From Streptosporangiaceae bacterium (GTDB lineage: Bacteria > Actinomycetota > Actinomycetes > Streptosporangiales > Streptosporangiaceae): a stretch of 64,000 nucleotides of DNA. Location of the stretch: positions 24,442 through 88,441 of the forward strand of contig JAOPYK010000231.1 in NCBI GenBank assembly GCA_025964695.1, given 5' to 3'. The translations under genes and the position numbers were made by a program. Within the stretch, counting starts at the first letter, position 1; each line of letters opens with the position of its first letter. Shown one piece after another: positions 23,701 through 32,845 of this stretch. Under the pieces are notes generated by a model that ran no database searches, was not told where the DNA came from, and worked only from the letters and a program-made list of their open reading frames with translations.

Positions 23701-26475
23701 CACCCGAAGGAGGGTGGTGGCGGCGAACGGGTCCTCGCCCCGATGCGTGGCGAGTACGCCTGCGCCCTGCGGTGACGCCGCGTAGACCGCCGAGCCGCCG
23801 GACACCCAGGTGTTCCAGGCCCGCACGAACGCCTCGGTGCGGGTGCGGTTCTGCCCGAACACCGAAGGCACCGCGTGATAGACGACCGCGTCGGCCTCCG
23901 CCCGGTCGCGCAGCCACGCGCGGGCGCGGCGTTGCCGGTCGTGGCCGGTACGGTTCCGTATGACATAGCGGGGCACCACGTAGCGCGGATCGGCGATGGG
24001 GGACAGCACCTCGTCCAGCGCCGTCGCGAATCGCTCCGAGCTGGCGGTGTCGACGTCGGCCAGCGCGAACCGGTAGGTCCCGTCCGGCTCGAGCCGTATC
24101 GTCACCCCTTCCGCGCCGCGCCGGGACAGCCCCGCGAAGGCCAGCCCGTCGGCCACCGCGTAGGCGAAGAGCTCGGCCGACGGTCCCTCGGAGAGCTCGT
24201 CGAGCCGGCGGGCGGCACGGTTCTGCGGAATCCGGACCGTGACGGCCCAGCCCAGGACCACCACCGCCAGCAGCGCGGCGAGCACTTCAGCCAGATGCAG
24301 GGGCACCTTGGGGTCCATGCCGACCAGGGCGACCGATGACGCCAGCGCGGCGGCGCCCCCGGCGAACCACATGGTCTCCACCGGATCGCCGGGACCACCG
24401 GTCCAGGAGGTGGGGGCCGGCTGCGCGCAGCGCTCGGCGGGCACCACTTCTGGAGGACCGGGCCGGTCCCGCGTCGCGACGATCCCGGCCGTCCGGTCGG
24501 TACGGACCCGTACGGTGTGTACGAGTTCGTCCCGGAACGGTGACCCCAGCCGCCAGGCGGCCCGGGTCGCCGGCCGGTCCTGTGCGCGGGTGAGCATCGC
24601 GGCGTTGAGCGCGTCGAAGGACTCCACCGGAGGAGGCGCGTACGGGGAGAACGACGGATCGACGTGCGCCACCCCGGAGACGATCTCGCCGTCCGGGGTG
24701 GCGACGAGATAGCCGTGATGTTTGCGGGCGAACCGCCTCCAGTCGGCCGTCCCCTTGGGGTGCCGGTCCGTCACGCAGACGACCGTCCAGGTGCTGGCCG
24801 TCTTCTCCGGCCAGTCCGGGTCGAGCCGCACGGCTCTGCCCCGGGTCTGCACTACGGAGGTCGGGGTGGTCGCCGTGGTCAGATCGATGAGGGTGTTGAC
24901 GCCGCGCGCGTCCCAGCCCTCGCCCAGCAGTGCCCGGGTGCCGACCAGCACCTGGCATCGCCCGGCCTCGAAGAAGGCGGTCACCTTCGGCACCCACGTG
25001 CGCGAACTCCAGGAGCCGGTGATCAGGGCCAGGCCGTCGCCGGCCGGCTCGACCGTCAGCTCGGCTCCGGCGAAGGACCGGGCGGTCTCCTCGGACGCGG
25101 CGACCGTACGGCCGGTGACGAGCATGGGATGCAGCGACCGGGTCCGCGGATCGGCCACCAGGTTCTGCAGCATCAGCCAGGCCGACCCGGCCTCGGCGTC
25201 CAGGACGTCACGCAGCCGCGCGGGCAGGGTCGCGCCGGCCCGCTCGTGGTCGCACAGGACGAGGCAGCGCAGCCGGTCCCCGAGCGCGGCGGCCTCGACG
25301 GCGGCGATCTCGACCGCGCCGTGGGTCTTGGCGGCACTGCGGGCGAGCACCCGGTCGACAGGGGATTGGGCGGAGCGGATGCCCCGCTTGGTGAGCTGGT
25401 AGCCGACCGCGGGCAGCGCGCGCTTGACCGCCTCGACCGCGTCGGTGTCCCTGGGATCGGCGCTGGGTAGCAGGCAGTGCCGGACGTAGTCGCCGAGCAG
25501 CGCGACCCAGTCCTCGGCGGTCGGCGGCCGCCGATGCTCCTCGCGTAGCCGGGCACCGGGCGGCAGCTCCAGCATCCCGGCGTAATGGAAGCGCAGCGCC
25601 GCCGCCGCGACGGCCGGCTCGTCCCCGGCGATCCGGTTCCAGTCGACCGGCTTCCCGGTCGAGGCGCTTCGGCCGACCAGCCGGGCGTCCAGCCATTCCA
25701 GGAAGGCGACCGTCGCGAAGCCCGGCTCAAGGAGATCGGTGGTGAGCTCGGCGAACCGATGCGCCTCACCGGCGATGTAGTCCGCCTCCACCGCGGTGGG
25801 CCTGGTCAGCCAGGCCAGCTCGGTGAACGGCGCCAGATGACCCTGCCGGACCAGCGCCGGGACCGAGGCGCCGAGGATCGGCACTCCGAACAGCGCGTCG
25901 ACCAGCTTGGCCTCCTCCGGGGTCAGTGAGGCGGGCGGGGTGGCGGTGAGCCCGATGACGAGCGCGTCGGGCAACTGGTCCAGCACTTCGGCGAGCAGGC
26001 GGCCCCACACATCGAGCAGGTGGTGGCATTCGTCGAGGACGAGCGTGACAGGCCCCGCGGATCGCAGCGCGGCGATGAGTTCCCGTCCGTTGTCGTGCAG
26101 GCGCCGCAGCAGGCCGCGTTCGTGGCCTTCCTCGTCGCTCTCGGCGTCGGCGTCGAACACCGCCAGCGACTGGTAGGTCAGGACGCTGACGTCGGCACGC
26201 AGGTCCCGGGTGATCCCCGCCTGGCCTCCGTACTCCTTCCAGTGCGCGGCCCACTGGCTCTGGATCGCGGTGTTCGGCACGAAGACGACGGTCCTGCGGC
26301 CCAGCCGGCGGGCCGCCTCCAGGCCGACCAGCGTCTTCCCCGAGCCGGGCGGGAGCACCACCCAGGCGCGCCGCCGGCCCGCCGCCCAGCCGTCGTCCAG
26401 CGCCTTGAGCGCCGTGAGCTGGTAGGGCCGCAGCAGACCCGGCCAGCGGGTCCCGGAGAACGTCACAACGGACAT
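23689..26475 (-). CDS. SF2 (DEAD/DEAH-type) helicase with a C-terminal membrane hairpin
   Basis: A 928-residue protein. Residues 1-560 are a superfamily 2 helicase: LRPYQ motif near residue 15, Walker A PPGSGKT (Lys47), DECHH box (Asp148), TATPP motif III, a second RecA lobe with GTRALLGEGWD, and motif VI QTRGRAVR at about 541. The lobe order resembles the XPB/type III restriction helicase group. After about residue 560 no nuclease motif is seen. Two hydrophobic helices occur at about 702-722 (MWFAGGAAALASSVALVG) and 733-752 (AEVLAALLAVVVLGWAVTV), then a 170-residue soluble domain with no match I recognise. The combination would tether a helicase to the membrane. It is a single gene; the role could be phage defence or DNA uptake/repair, neither shown. 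Confidence 0.85.
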   Translation of the reverse strand: MSVVTFSGTRWPGLLRPYQLTALKALDDGWAAGRRRAWVVLPPGSGKTLVGLEAARRLGRRTVVFVPNTAIQSQWAAHWKEYGGQAGITRDLRADVSVLTYQSLAVFDADAESDEEGHERGLLRRLHDNGRELIAALRSAGPVTLVLDECHHLLDVWGRLLAEVLDQLPDALVIGLTATPPASLTPEEAKLVDALFGVPILGASVPALVRQGHLAPFTELAWLTRPTAVEADYIAGEAHRFAELTTDLLEPGFATVAFLEWLDARLVGRSASTGKPVDWNRIAGDEPAVAAAALRFHYAGMLELPPGARLREEHRRPPTAEDWVALLGDYVRHCLLPSADPRDTDAVEAVKRALPAVGYQLTKRGIRSAQSPVDRVLARSAAKTHGAVEIAAVEAAALGDRLRCLVLCDHERAGATLPARLRDVLDAEAGSAWLMLQNLVADPRTRSLHPMLVTGRTVAASEETARSFAGAELTVEPAGDGLALITGSWSSRTWVPKVTAFFEAGRCQVLVGTRALLGEGWDARGVNTLIDLTTATTPTSVVQTRGRAVRLDPDWPEKTASTWTVVCVTDRHPKGTADWRRFARKHHGYLVATPDGEIVSGVAHVDPSFSPYAPPPVESFDALNAAMLTRAQDRPATRAAWRLGSPFRDELVHTVRVRTDRTAGIVATRDRPGPPEVVPAERCAQPAPTSWTGGPGDPVETMWFAGGAAALASSVALVGMDPKVPLHLAEVLAALLAVVVLGWAVTVRIPQNRAARRLDELSEGPSAELFAYAVADGLAFAGLSRRGAEGVTIRLEPDGTYRFALADVDTASSERFATALDEVLSPIADPRYVVPRYVIRNRTGHDRQRRARAWLRDRAEADAVVYHAVPSVFGQNRTRTEAFVRAWNTWVSGGSAVYAASPQGAGVLATHRGEDPFAATTLLRVAWD

Positions 26476-26610
26476 TCTTCACGGACAGCCCGGAACGTGG
26501 GCGATGTTCTCGCGGGGCGCCTTCGGGGTGGCCCGGGCCGGAGGCCGCGCGGGCGGAACCTCGTGCGGCCCCGGGGCACGCGCGAGAGCCGGCACTGGCA
26601 TCATGGCCCG

Positions 26611-27516
26611 ATGCGGATTCTCCGGACCCCTCCCGAGCGCTTCCACGCCCTCCCCGACTTCCCGTACGAGCCTCGTCATGCCGACGTGCCCGACCAGGAC
26701 GGCGGCACGTTGCGGATGGCCTACGTCGACGAGGGCACGGGCCCGGTGGTGCTGCTGCTGCACGGTGAGCCGTCGTGGTCTTTCCTCTACCGGCACGTCC
26801 TGCGGATATTGGTGGACGCGGGACTGCGTGTGGTCGTCCCGGACCTGGTCGGGTTCGGCCGTTCCGACAAGCCCGCCGAGGTCACCGACCACACCTACGC
26901 CCGGCACATCGAGTGGACGCGTTCGCTCGTCTTCGACGTACTGGATCTGCGGGAGGTGACGCTGGTCGGACAGGACTGGGGCGGACTGATCGGGCTCCGG
27001 CTGGCCGTCGAGAACCCCGACCGTTTCGCCCGGCTCGTCGCGGCCAACACCGGGCTCCCCACCGGCGACTTCCCCATGCCGGAGACCTGGCTGCGGTTCC
27101 GTCAGGCGGTGCGGACCGCACCGGCCTTCGACATCGCCCGCGGCATCCAGTCCGGCTGCCAGACCGTGCTGACCGACGAGGTGAAGGCCGCCTACGAGGC
27201 GCCGTTCCCGGACGAGTCCTTCAAGGCCGGTCCGAGGGCCATGCCGGGGCTGGTGCCCGCCGAGCCCGACGACCCGGAGGCACCCGCCAACCGGCTGGCC
27301 TGGGACGTGCTGAAGCAGTGGTCGAAACCGTTCCTGGTGGCCTTCAGTGACAAGGACCCGATCACCGGTCCGATGGCGCCGCTCTTCACCGGGCTGATCC
27401 CGGGCGCACAGGGCCGGACCCATCCCACGCTCGAGGGTGCCGGGCACTTCCTGCAGGAGGACGCCGGCGAACGGCTCGGCCGGGAGATCGCCTCCTTCGT
27501 CCGGGAGACCGCGTGA
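26611..27516 (+). CDS. dhmA: haloalkane dehalogenase
   Basis: A 301-residue alpha/beta hydrolase that should cleave carbon-halogen bonds in haloalkanes. It has HGEPSWSFLYR (oxyanion and halide site, HGxP pattern), the nucleophile elbow VGQDWGG with Asp122 followed by the halide-stabilising Trp123, and the catalytic His279 in GAGHFLQED. HGEPxWSFLYR with QDWGG matches the HLD-I subfamily (DhlA/DhmA type). The ATG at 26611 starts the family N-terminus; the longer open frame is antisense to the helicase. No ribosome binding site is clear. The following 285 bp before the AAA+ gene end hold nothing I can support. Confidence 0.88.
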   Translation: MRILRTPPERFHALPDFPYEPRHADVPDQDGGTLRMAYVDEGTGPVVLLLHGEPSWSFLYRHVLRILVDAGLRVVVPDLVGFGRSDKPAEVTDHTYARHIEWTRSLVFDVLDLREVTLVGQDWGGLIGLRLAVENPDRFARLVAANTGLPTGDFPMPETWLRFRQAVRTAPAFDIARGIQSGCQTVLTDEVKAAYEAPFPDESFKAGPRAMPGLVPAEPDDPEAPANRLAWDVLKQWSKPFLVAFSDKDPITGPMAPLFTGLIPGAQGRTHPTLEGAGHFLQEDAGERLGREIASFVRETA

Positions 27517-27801
27517 CCGAGCGGCTGCTGCCCGGCCTCGATGCCGGACCTCCCCGCGCGCACGACGCGCGGTACCGCCCGGGACGCGAAACGGGCGACC
27601 AGGCTGTCCAGCACCGTTCGGGACGGCCGCACTGAGCAGGACACACTCCCGCTCAGCGAATAGGAACGGTGTCCGTGGAGCACACAGCGGTGGAGAGCTC
27701 TGGGCCCACCTGCGAGGAGTGATCTCAGACGGTCGCGGCGGAAACGGCGGCTTCGCCAGAGGGGCCGCGATCATCCCGGTCCGTCAATACCGGCGGTGGC
27801 G

Positions 27802-30237
27802 TCAGGGTCGGCGGCTCATGCGGACGGTCAGTTCGTCGCTGGCGGCACGGACGTCGTCGGCCATCACGGTGGTCAGATCCGTCATCGTGGCGCCATCACC
27901 CAGCTCGGCGACCCGCACGTCGCGGAAGGCGGCCGCCTTCTCGTACACGGAGCGGGCGAACCGCCCGTTGCCGAGCTCGTCGATCCAGCCGCGCCCGCAC
28001 ACCCGCTGGAAGATCCCGGCCAGATGGTCGAGCGCCGCTTCGTCCCAGTTGTCGCCGCCCGCCGTCGCGATCAGCTGGGCGATCTCCAGCAGCTCGTCCG
28101 GCCCGTACCCGGGGAACTCGACCCGGGCGTCGAACCTCGAGGCCAGCCCCGGGTTGGAGTGCAGGAACCGTTCCATGTCGGCGGGATAGCCGGCCAGCAC
28201 GATCACCAGCCGCTCCCGGTCGTCCTCGGCCCGTTTCAGCAAGGTCTGCACGGCCTCCGCACCGAAGGCGTCGCCGCCGGAGTAGCCGGCGCCGGCGAGT
28301 GAGTACGCCTCGTCGATGAACAGCACCCCGCCCAGGGCGGAGTCGATGACCTTGCTGGTCTTGATGGCCGTGGAGCCGAGATGGTCGCCGACCAGGTCGG
28401 CCCGCTGCGCCTCGACGACCTCGGGCCGGGCCAGCAGCCCCAGCGCGGCGAAGATCCCGCCGAGCGCCCGGGCGACGGTGGTCTTGCCGGTGCCCGGCGG
28501 CCCGGTGAAGACGAAGTGCCGCATCGGCGGCTGGGCGACCAGGCCCTGCTGAGTCCGCAGCTGGGCCACCCGCAGCTGCGCGGTGATCTCGTGCACCTGC
28601 CGCTTCACCGGTGCGAGCCCGACCATCGAGTCCAGCGAGGCCAGTGCCTCGTCCAGGGTCGGGGTGTCGGCGTAACCGCGGTAACGTTCGGTGACCTCGG
28701 TGAAGGCCGCCTCCACGTCCTCCGCGCCGAGGGTGACCAGCTCCTCGGGTGAGGGCCGATGGTCGCCCTCGACGATCCTCATGTCCCGCGCCCGCGCCGC
28801 CGCCTCGGTGAGGGACCGCACGAACCGGCCGTTGCCGAGCTCGTCGATGATGCCCCGCCGCCATACGCCCTCAAAACGACTGGTCAGCCGGACGCGGGCC
28901 TCGGCCGAGAGCCGGTCGTCGCGCAGCTCGGTGAGCCGGTCGGCGATCTCCAGCAGTTCGATCGGCCGATAGGACGGGAATCGCACCCGGGTGCCGAAAC
29001 GGGAGGCCAGCCCGGGGTTGGAGTCCAGGAACTCCTCCATCTGCTGCTCGTAGCCGGCCATGATGATGACGAGGTTGTCGCGATCGTCCTCTGCCCGCTT
29101 GAGCAAGGTCTGCACGGCCTCGTTGCCGAACCGGTCGGGCTGGCCCTCCCCGGCGTTGACCAGCCCGTACGCCTCGTCGATGAACAGCACGCCGCCGAGC
29201 GCGGTGTCGACCAGCCGGTTGGTCTTGAGGGCGGTGGCTCCTAGATACTCACCGACGAGGTCGGCCCGCTGGGCCTCGACGACGGTCGCGCTGGGCAGCA
29301 GCCCGAAAGCGTAGAAGATCTTGGCCAGCACGCGGGCGACGGTCGTCTTGCCGGTGCCGGAGGGCCCGACGAACACGAAATGCCGCATCGGCTTCTCGGT
29401 CGGCACCCCGGCCTCGGCCCGCAGGTGTGCGGCCTCGATCGTCGCGGCGATCGACCGCACCTGGCGTTTCACCGGAGCCAGGCCGATCATGCCCTCGAGC
29501 TCACCGAGCGCCTCGTCGACCGAGATCTGCGCGGGTGGCTCGGTGCCGGCATCCTCCCCGAGGTCGGCTCGCTGGTCGTAGCCCGCCTGCGTCGCGGCTG
29601 GAACTCCGGGGACGCCGGGGACGTTCGCCTGCCGGGGTGGGGACTCCGGTGGGTCGGCCTCCTGCACCCAGCCGGTCTCGTAGGCGTCGGCGGACACCAC
29701 CCGCCGGGCCTGGTCCCACCGGTAGGCGAGCAGCAGCAGAGCGGCCAGCCAGGCCGGCGCCACATGCAACCGTGGCAGCGGACCCGCCGTGGCCGCGGCC
29801 ATCACACCGGCGCCGGTGAGCGCCACCAGGGTCGTACGCCACGGCACGTACCCGCGCAGCCGGAGCGCCACGAACGCGACCGGCAGGGCCAGCAGCGCGA
29901 GCCCCACCGCCTGGTACTCCTGCTTCGGGAACAACCTGCCCAGCGGCACGCACACGACGAGCCAGCACGCGACGACGCTGATGGTGGCCATGTTGGCGGG
30001 AGAGCGCAGGGTGAGATCGAGGACGGCGAGCAGGACCGCGGCGAAGACCACCGTGCTGACGATGGGCCAGTTGCCCACCACCGCCGCCGTGGTGGCCAAG
30101 GCGAGGATCATCAATCCGGCCAGTCGCCGCAGACCCGGTTGAATTTTGAAATACCGACCGCGTGCGCGTGCGAACACGTCCCGCGCCGCGGCCCCTGCCG
30201 CCGGGCGGGAACGGGATCCTCCGAACTGTCGCATCAT
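27802..30237 (-). CDS. membrane protein with tandem CbbX/SpoVK-type AAA+ ATPase domains
   Basis: An 811-residue protein. Residues about 30-180 contain five or six hydrophobic helices (LAGLMILALATTAAVVG, VSTVVFAAVLLAVLDL and so on). Two AAA+ modules follow, each opening with a helical LxxMIGLAPVKRQV-type segment: Walker A GPSGTGKTT (Lys297) with FIDEAYG (Asp354), and GPPGTGKTT (Lys585) with FIDEAYSLAG. Both contain the ASRFxxRVxFP segment. The modules resemble CbbX, SpoVK and the ESX component EccA, which remodel protein complexes. No ESX genes are nearby. Start: ATG-ATG at 30237 lies just after TATACA, compatible with a leaderless transcript; an upstream frame exists. It is the last gene of the long minus-strand run but is separated from pxpC by 258 bp. 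Confidence 0.85.
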   Translation of the reverse strand: MMRQFGGSRSRPAAGAAARDVFARARGRYFKIQPGLRRLAGLMILALATTAAVVGNWPIVSTVVFAAVLLAVLDLTLRSPANMATISVVACWLVVCVPLGRLFPKQEYQAVGLALLALPVAFVALRLRGYVPWRTTLVALTGAGVMAAATAGPLPRLHVAPAWLAALLLLAYRWDQARRVVSADAYETGWVQEADPPESPPRQANVPGVPGVPAATQAGYDQRADLGEDAGTEPPAQISVDEALGELEGMIGLAPVKRQVRSIAATIEAAHLRAEAGVPTEKPMRHFVFVGPSGTGKTTVARVLAKIFYAFGLLPSATVVEAQRADLVGEYLGATALKTNRLVDTALGGVLFIDEAYGLVNAGEGQPDRFGNEAVQTLLKRAEDDRDNLVIIMAGYEQQMEEFLDSNPGLASRFGTRVRFPSYRPIELLEIADRLTELRDDRLSAEARVRLTSRFEGVWRRGIIDELGNGRFVRSLTEAAARARDMRIVEGDHRPSPEELVTLGAEDVEAAFTEVTERYRGYADTPTLDEALASLDSMVGLAPVKRQVHEITAQLRVAQLRTQQGLVAQPPMRHFVFTGPPGTGKTTVARALGGIFAALGLLARPEVVEAQRADLVGDHLGSTAIKTSKVIDSALGGVLFIDEAYSLAGAGYSGGDAFGAEAVQTLLKRAEDDRERLVIVLAGYPADMERFLHSNPGLASRFDARVEFPGYGPDELLEIAQLIATAGGDNWDEAALDHLAGIFQRVCGRGWIDELGNGRFARSVYEKAAAFRDVRVAELGDGATMTDLTTVMADDVRAASDELTVRMSRRP

Positions 30238-30495
30238 CTGCTGTATAACCCAGGATCCTGCCCCATCGGCAGGGCGAAAACCCGATCGCCGCACTGGGGA
30301 CCATTTTTCATCAGCGGGCACTCCGGCGGGACATTTGTACTGCCGAGGAACGGATTCTCGGCTCTGCCCCCACGGACCCGGCGTTTTCTACCGTTCATGA
30401 CATGAGAGACGACGCCGTGACCTTCACCAGGGCGACCAAGAGCAACGGCTGGCTGTAACCGTCTCCGCGCCCGCGAGGTCACGGCCGAGCGGGGC

Positions 30496-31356
30496 TCAGG
30501 CGGTGTGGAAGCGGAGGCGCTGGCCGGGACGCAACTGGGCGGCCACCGGCAGGTCGGCCGAGGCCAGCACGGCGATCACCGGATAGCCCCCGGTCGTGGG
30601 GTGGTCGGCCAGGAAGATGATGGGCAGCCCGTCCGGCGGGACCTGGAGGGCGCCGGTCGGCATGCCCTCGCTGGGGAGTTCCCCGTCACGGCCCCGGCGC
30701 AGCACCGGCCCCTGGAGCCGCACGCCGACCCTGTTGCTCCGCGCCGTCACCTCGTACGGCTCGCGGGTGAGCGTGGCGAGCGCGTCCGCGGTGAACCAGT
30801 CGTCCCGCGGCCCCGCCACGATCCGCAGCGTCGGCAGGCCGGCCAGCGGCCGCACCGGCGCCACGTCGACGCTGATATCGCTCAGCGACGCGACCACCTG
30901 GGAGGGGCCGATGGGGAGCAGGTCGCCGGGGGAGAGGGCGGGTGGCCCCAGCCCGGATAGCAGATCGGCGGAGCGGCTGCCCAGCACGGGCTCCACCGCG
31001 AGGCCGCCGCGGACCGCCAGATAGGTGCGGACGCCGGCGACCGGCGTGCCGAATTCGATCGACGCGCCGGCCTCGACATGGCAGGGCGCGTTCATGCCGA
31101 GGGCCCGGCCGTCGGCGCTCACCGTCAGCGGCGCGCCGGTCACGGCGATCCAGGACGGTTCGCGGAACCGTAGCGAGGCGCCGCCGAAGGTCAACTCCAG
31201 GCCGGCGGCGTCCTCGGGATTGCCGACCAGCCGGTTGGCCAGCCGCAGGCTCGGGCCGTCGGCCGCCCCCGAGTGCGGCACCCCCAGATGCGCGTAGCCG
31301 GGACGGCCCAGATCCTGCACCGTGGCCAGCGGCCCCGGACCGACCACCTCGATCAT
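30496..31356 (-). CDS. pxpC: 5-oxoprolinase subunit C (biotin-dependent carboxyltransferase-like)
   Basis: A 286-residue PxpC/KipA protein, part of the ATP-dependent PxpABC enzyme that opens 5-oxo-L-proline to glutamate. Signatures are VVGPGPLATVQDLGRPGYAH, GVPHSGAADGPSLRLANRLV and LPIIFLADHPTTGGYPVIA. The start has GGAGAGGAGG seven bases before ATG. It lies 56 bp after pxpB. In the older literature subunits B and C are the KipI/KipA pair that affects the sporulation kinase KinA in Bacillus, but the metabolic role is the better-supported general function. Confidence 0.92.
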   Translation of the reverse strand: MIEVVGPGPLATVQDLGRPGYAHLGVPHSGAADGPSLRLANRLVGNPEDAAGLELTFGGASLRFREPSWIAVTGAPLTVSADGRALGMNAPCHVEAGASIEFGTPVAGVRTYLAVRGGLAVEPVLGSRSADLLSGLGPPALSPGDLLPIGPSQVVASLSDISVDVAPVRPLAGLPTLRIVAGPRDDWFTADALATLTREPYEVTARSNRVGVRLQGPVLRRGRDGELPSEGMPTGALQVPPDGLPIIFLADHPTTGGYPVIAVLASADLPVAAQLRPGQRLRFHTA

Positions 31357-31412
31357 CGCGGCCTCCTCTCCCTCAACATGATCGTGCAGTCGATCGGCGG
31401 GCGAATGCGCGA

Positions 31413-32039
31413 TCACGGCGGAGGCGGGGCCGGGCGAGGGCTGAAGCGGACGCGGGTGCCGGGCTGGAGCGCCGAAGGCGGCTCACGGTGAGTGTCCCAG
31501 AGAGTGACATCGGTCCTGCCCAGCAGCCGCCAGCCACCAGGCGACGCGGCGGGATAGACCGCGGCGTAGGGTCCCGCGATCGCGACGGACCCGGCCGGCA
31601 CGACGGTGCGCGGAGTCTCCAGACGAGGTAGGTGCAGCACGGGGTCGAGTCCGGTCAGATAAGCGAAACCAGGCGCGAACCCCAGGTAGGCGACGGTGTA
31701 CGACCCGGCCGCGTGACGCGCGATCAGTTCGTCGCGGGAGAGGCCGGTCAGCGAGGCCGCCTCCTCGAGATCCTCACCGTCGTAGTCCACCGTGATGGTG
31801 ACCGGCGCCACCTCCGAGGCGGAGGACTCCGGCAGCGGCAGTGCGGGCAGCGCGCCGGCCAGCCGGTCCAGGTCGCAGTGGCCGGGCTCGGTCACCACCA
31901 GCACGGTGCCCGCCCCAGGCACGACGTCCACCACCCCGGGAATCCGCGCCGCTCGCACGGCGGCCTGCAACCGGTGCGCCATCGCCTGATCATCCGTCTC
32001 CACCAGCAACGCCGCGTCGCCGGCCCTGCGTACCTTCAT
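31413..32039 (-). CDS. pxpB: 5-oxoprolinase subunit B
   Basis: A 208-residue PxpB/KipI protein. Conserved segments are GDAALLVE at the start, ITVDYDGEDLEEAASLTGLS, YTVAYLGFAPGFAYLTGLDP and the ending TPRTVVPAGSVAIAGPYAAVYP plus GGWRLLGRTDV. The C-terminus is a proline-rich tail (RPAPPPP). Start MKVRRAGD was taken at 32039, with GGAG nine bases upstream; an ATG three codons earlier overlaps that site. It overlaps nothing and sits between pxpA (37 bp) and pxpC (56 bp), consistent with one operon. Confidence 0.92.
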   Translation of the reverse strand: MKVRRAGDAALLVETDDQAMAHRLQAAVRAARIPGVVDVVPGAGTVLVVTEPGHCDLDRLAGALPALPLPESSASEVAPVTITVDYDGEDLEEAASLTGLSRDELIARHAAGSYTVAYLGFAPGFAYLTGLDPVLHLPRLETPRTVVPAGSVAIAGPYAAVYPAASPGGWRLLGRTDVTLWDTHREPPSALQPGTRVRFSPRPAPPPP

Positions 32040-32076
32040 GGTGTCCATCTCCGTCCTGGACCCGCGGGCGGCGGGC

Positions 32077-32826
32077 TCATGAGGCGAAGGGACGCAGGAC
32101 GATACCCGCCTCCGTGAGGCCGGTGCGGACGGCGTGTGCGATCTCCACCGCACCCGGAGTGTCGCCGTGCACGCAGATCGAGCGGGCGCTCAACGGCACG
32201 GGGGTGCCGTCGGCGGCGACCACGACTCCGTCCACGGCCATCCGGACCGCCCGGGCCGCCACCTCGCCGGGGTCATGGATCACTGCGCCCGGCTCGCGCC
32301 GGGACACCAGGGTCCCGGCCGCCGTGTAGGCGCGATCGGCGTAGCACTCCGCAACGACGGTGAGATTCCCGGCCGCCTCGTACACCGCCGAGCCCGGAAG
32401 GGTCAGGATCGGCAGCGACGGATCATAGACGCGCACGGCGGCGACGACGGCCGCCGCCTGGGCCGGGTCGCGGACGATCCGGTTGTACAGCGCGCCGTGC
32501 GGCTTCACATAACCCACCCGCCCGCCAGAGATCCGGGCGATGCCGTCGAGGGCGGCCAGCTGATAGAGCACCTCGGCCGTGAGCTCTTCCGGTGCCACGT
32601 CCATCTCCCGGCGGCCGAACCCGGCCAGATCCCGGTAGGACACCTGCGCTCCGATCATCACGCCCCGCGCGACCGCCGCCTCGCAGGTACGCCGCATGAT
32701 CAGCGGATCGCCGGCATGGTACCCGCAGGCCACGTTGGCGCTCGTCACCACGGCGAGCAGCGCCTCGTCGTCGCCGAGCCGCCACACGCCGAACCCCTCA
32801 CCGAGATCCGCGTTGATGTCGATCAT
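32077..32826 (-). CDS. pxpA: 5-oxoprolinase subunit A (LamB/YcsF family)
   Basis: A 249-residue PxpA protein. The diagnostic N-terminus is IDINADLGEGFG, followed by VTSANVACGYHAGDP, ISYRDLAG-type GAQVSYRDLAGFGRR, and YVKPHGALYN, which line the metal and substrate site. The end DTPGAVEIAHAVRTGL is also typical. Start at 32826 (MIDINADLGEG) has GGAG eight bases upstream; an ATG two codons earlier is too close to it. It lies 19 bp downstream of the DUF1445 gene, with which it is almost certainly co-transcribed. Confidence 0.95.
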   Translation of the reverse strand: MIDINADLGEGFGVWRLGDDEALLAVVTSANVACGYHAGDPLIMRRTCEAAVARGVMIGAQVSYRDLAGFGRREMDVAPEELTAEVLYQLAALDGIARISGGRVGYVKPHGALYNRIVRDPAQAAAVVAAVRVYDPSLPILTLPGSAVYEAAGNLTVVAECYADRAYTAAGTLVSRREPGAVIHDPGEVAARAVRMAVDGVVVAADGTPVPLSARSICVHGDTPGAVEIAHAVRTGLTEAGIVLRPFAS

Positions 32827-32845
32827 CCCCATGGCTCCACCTGTA

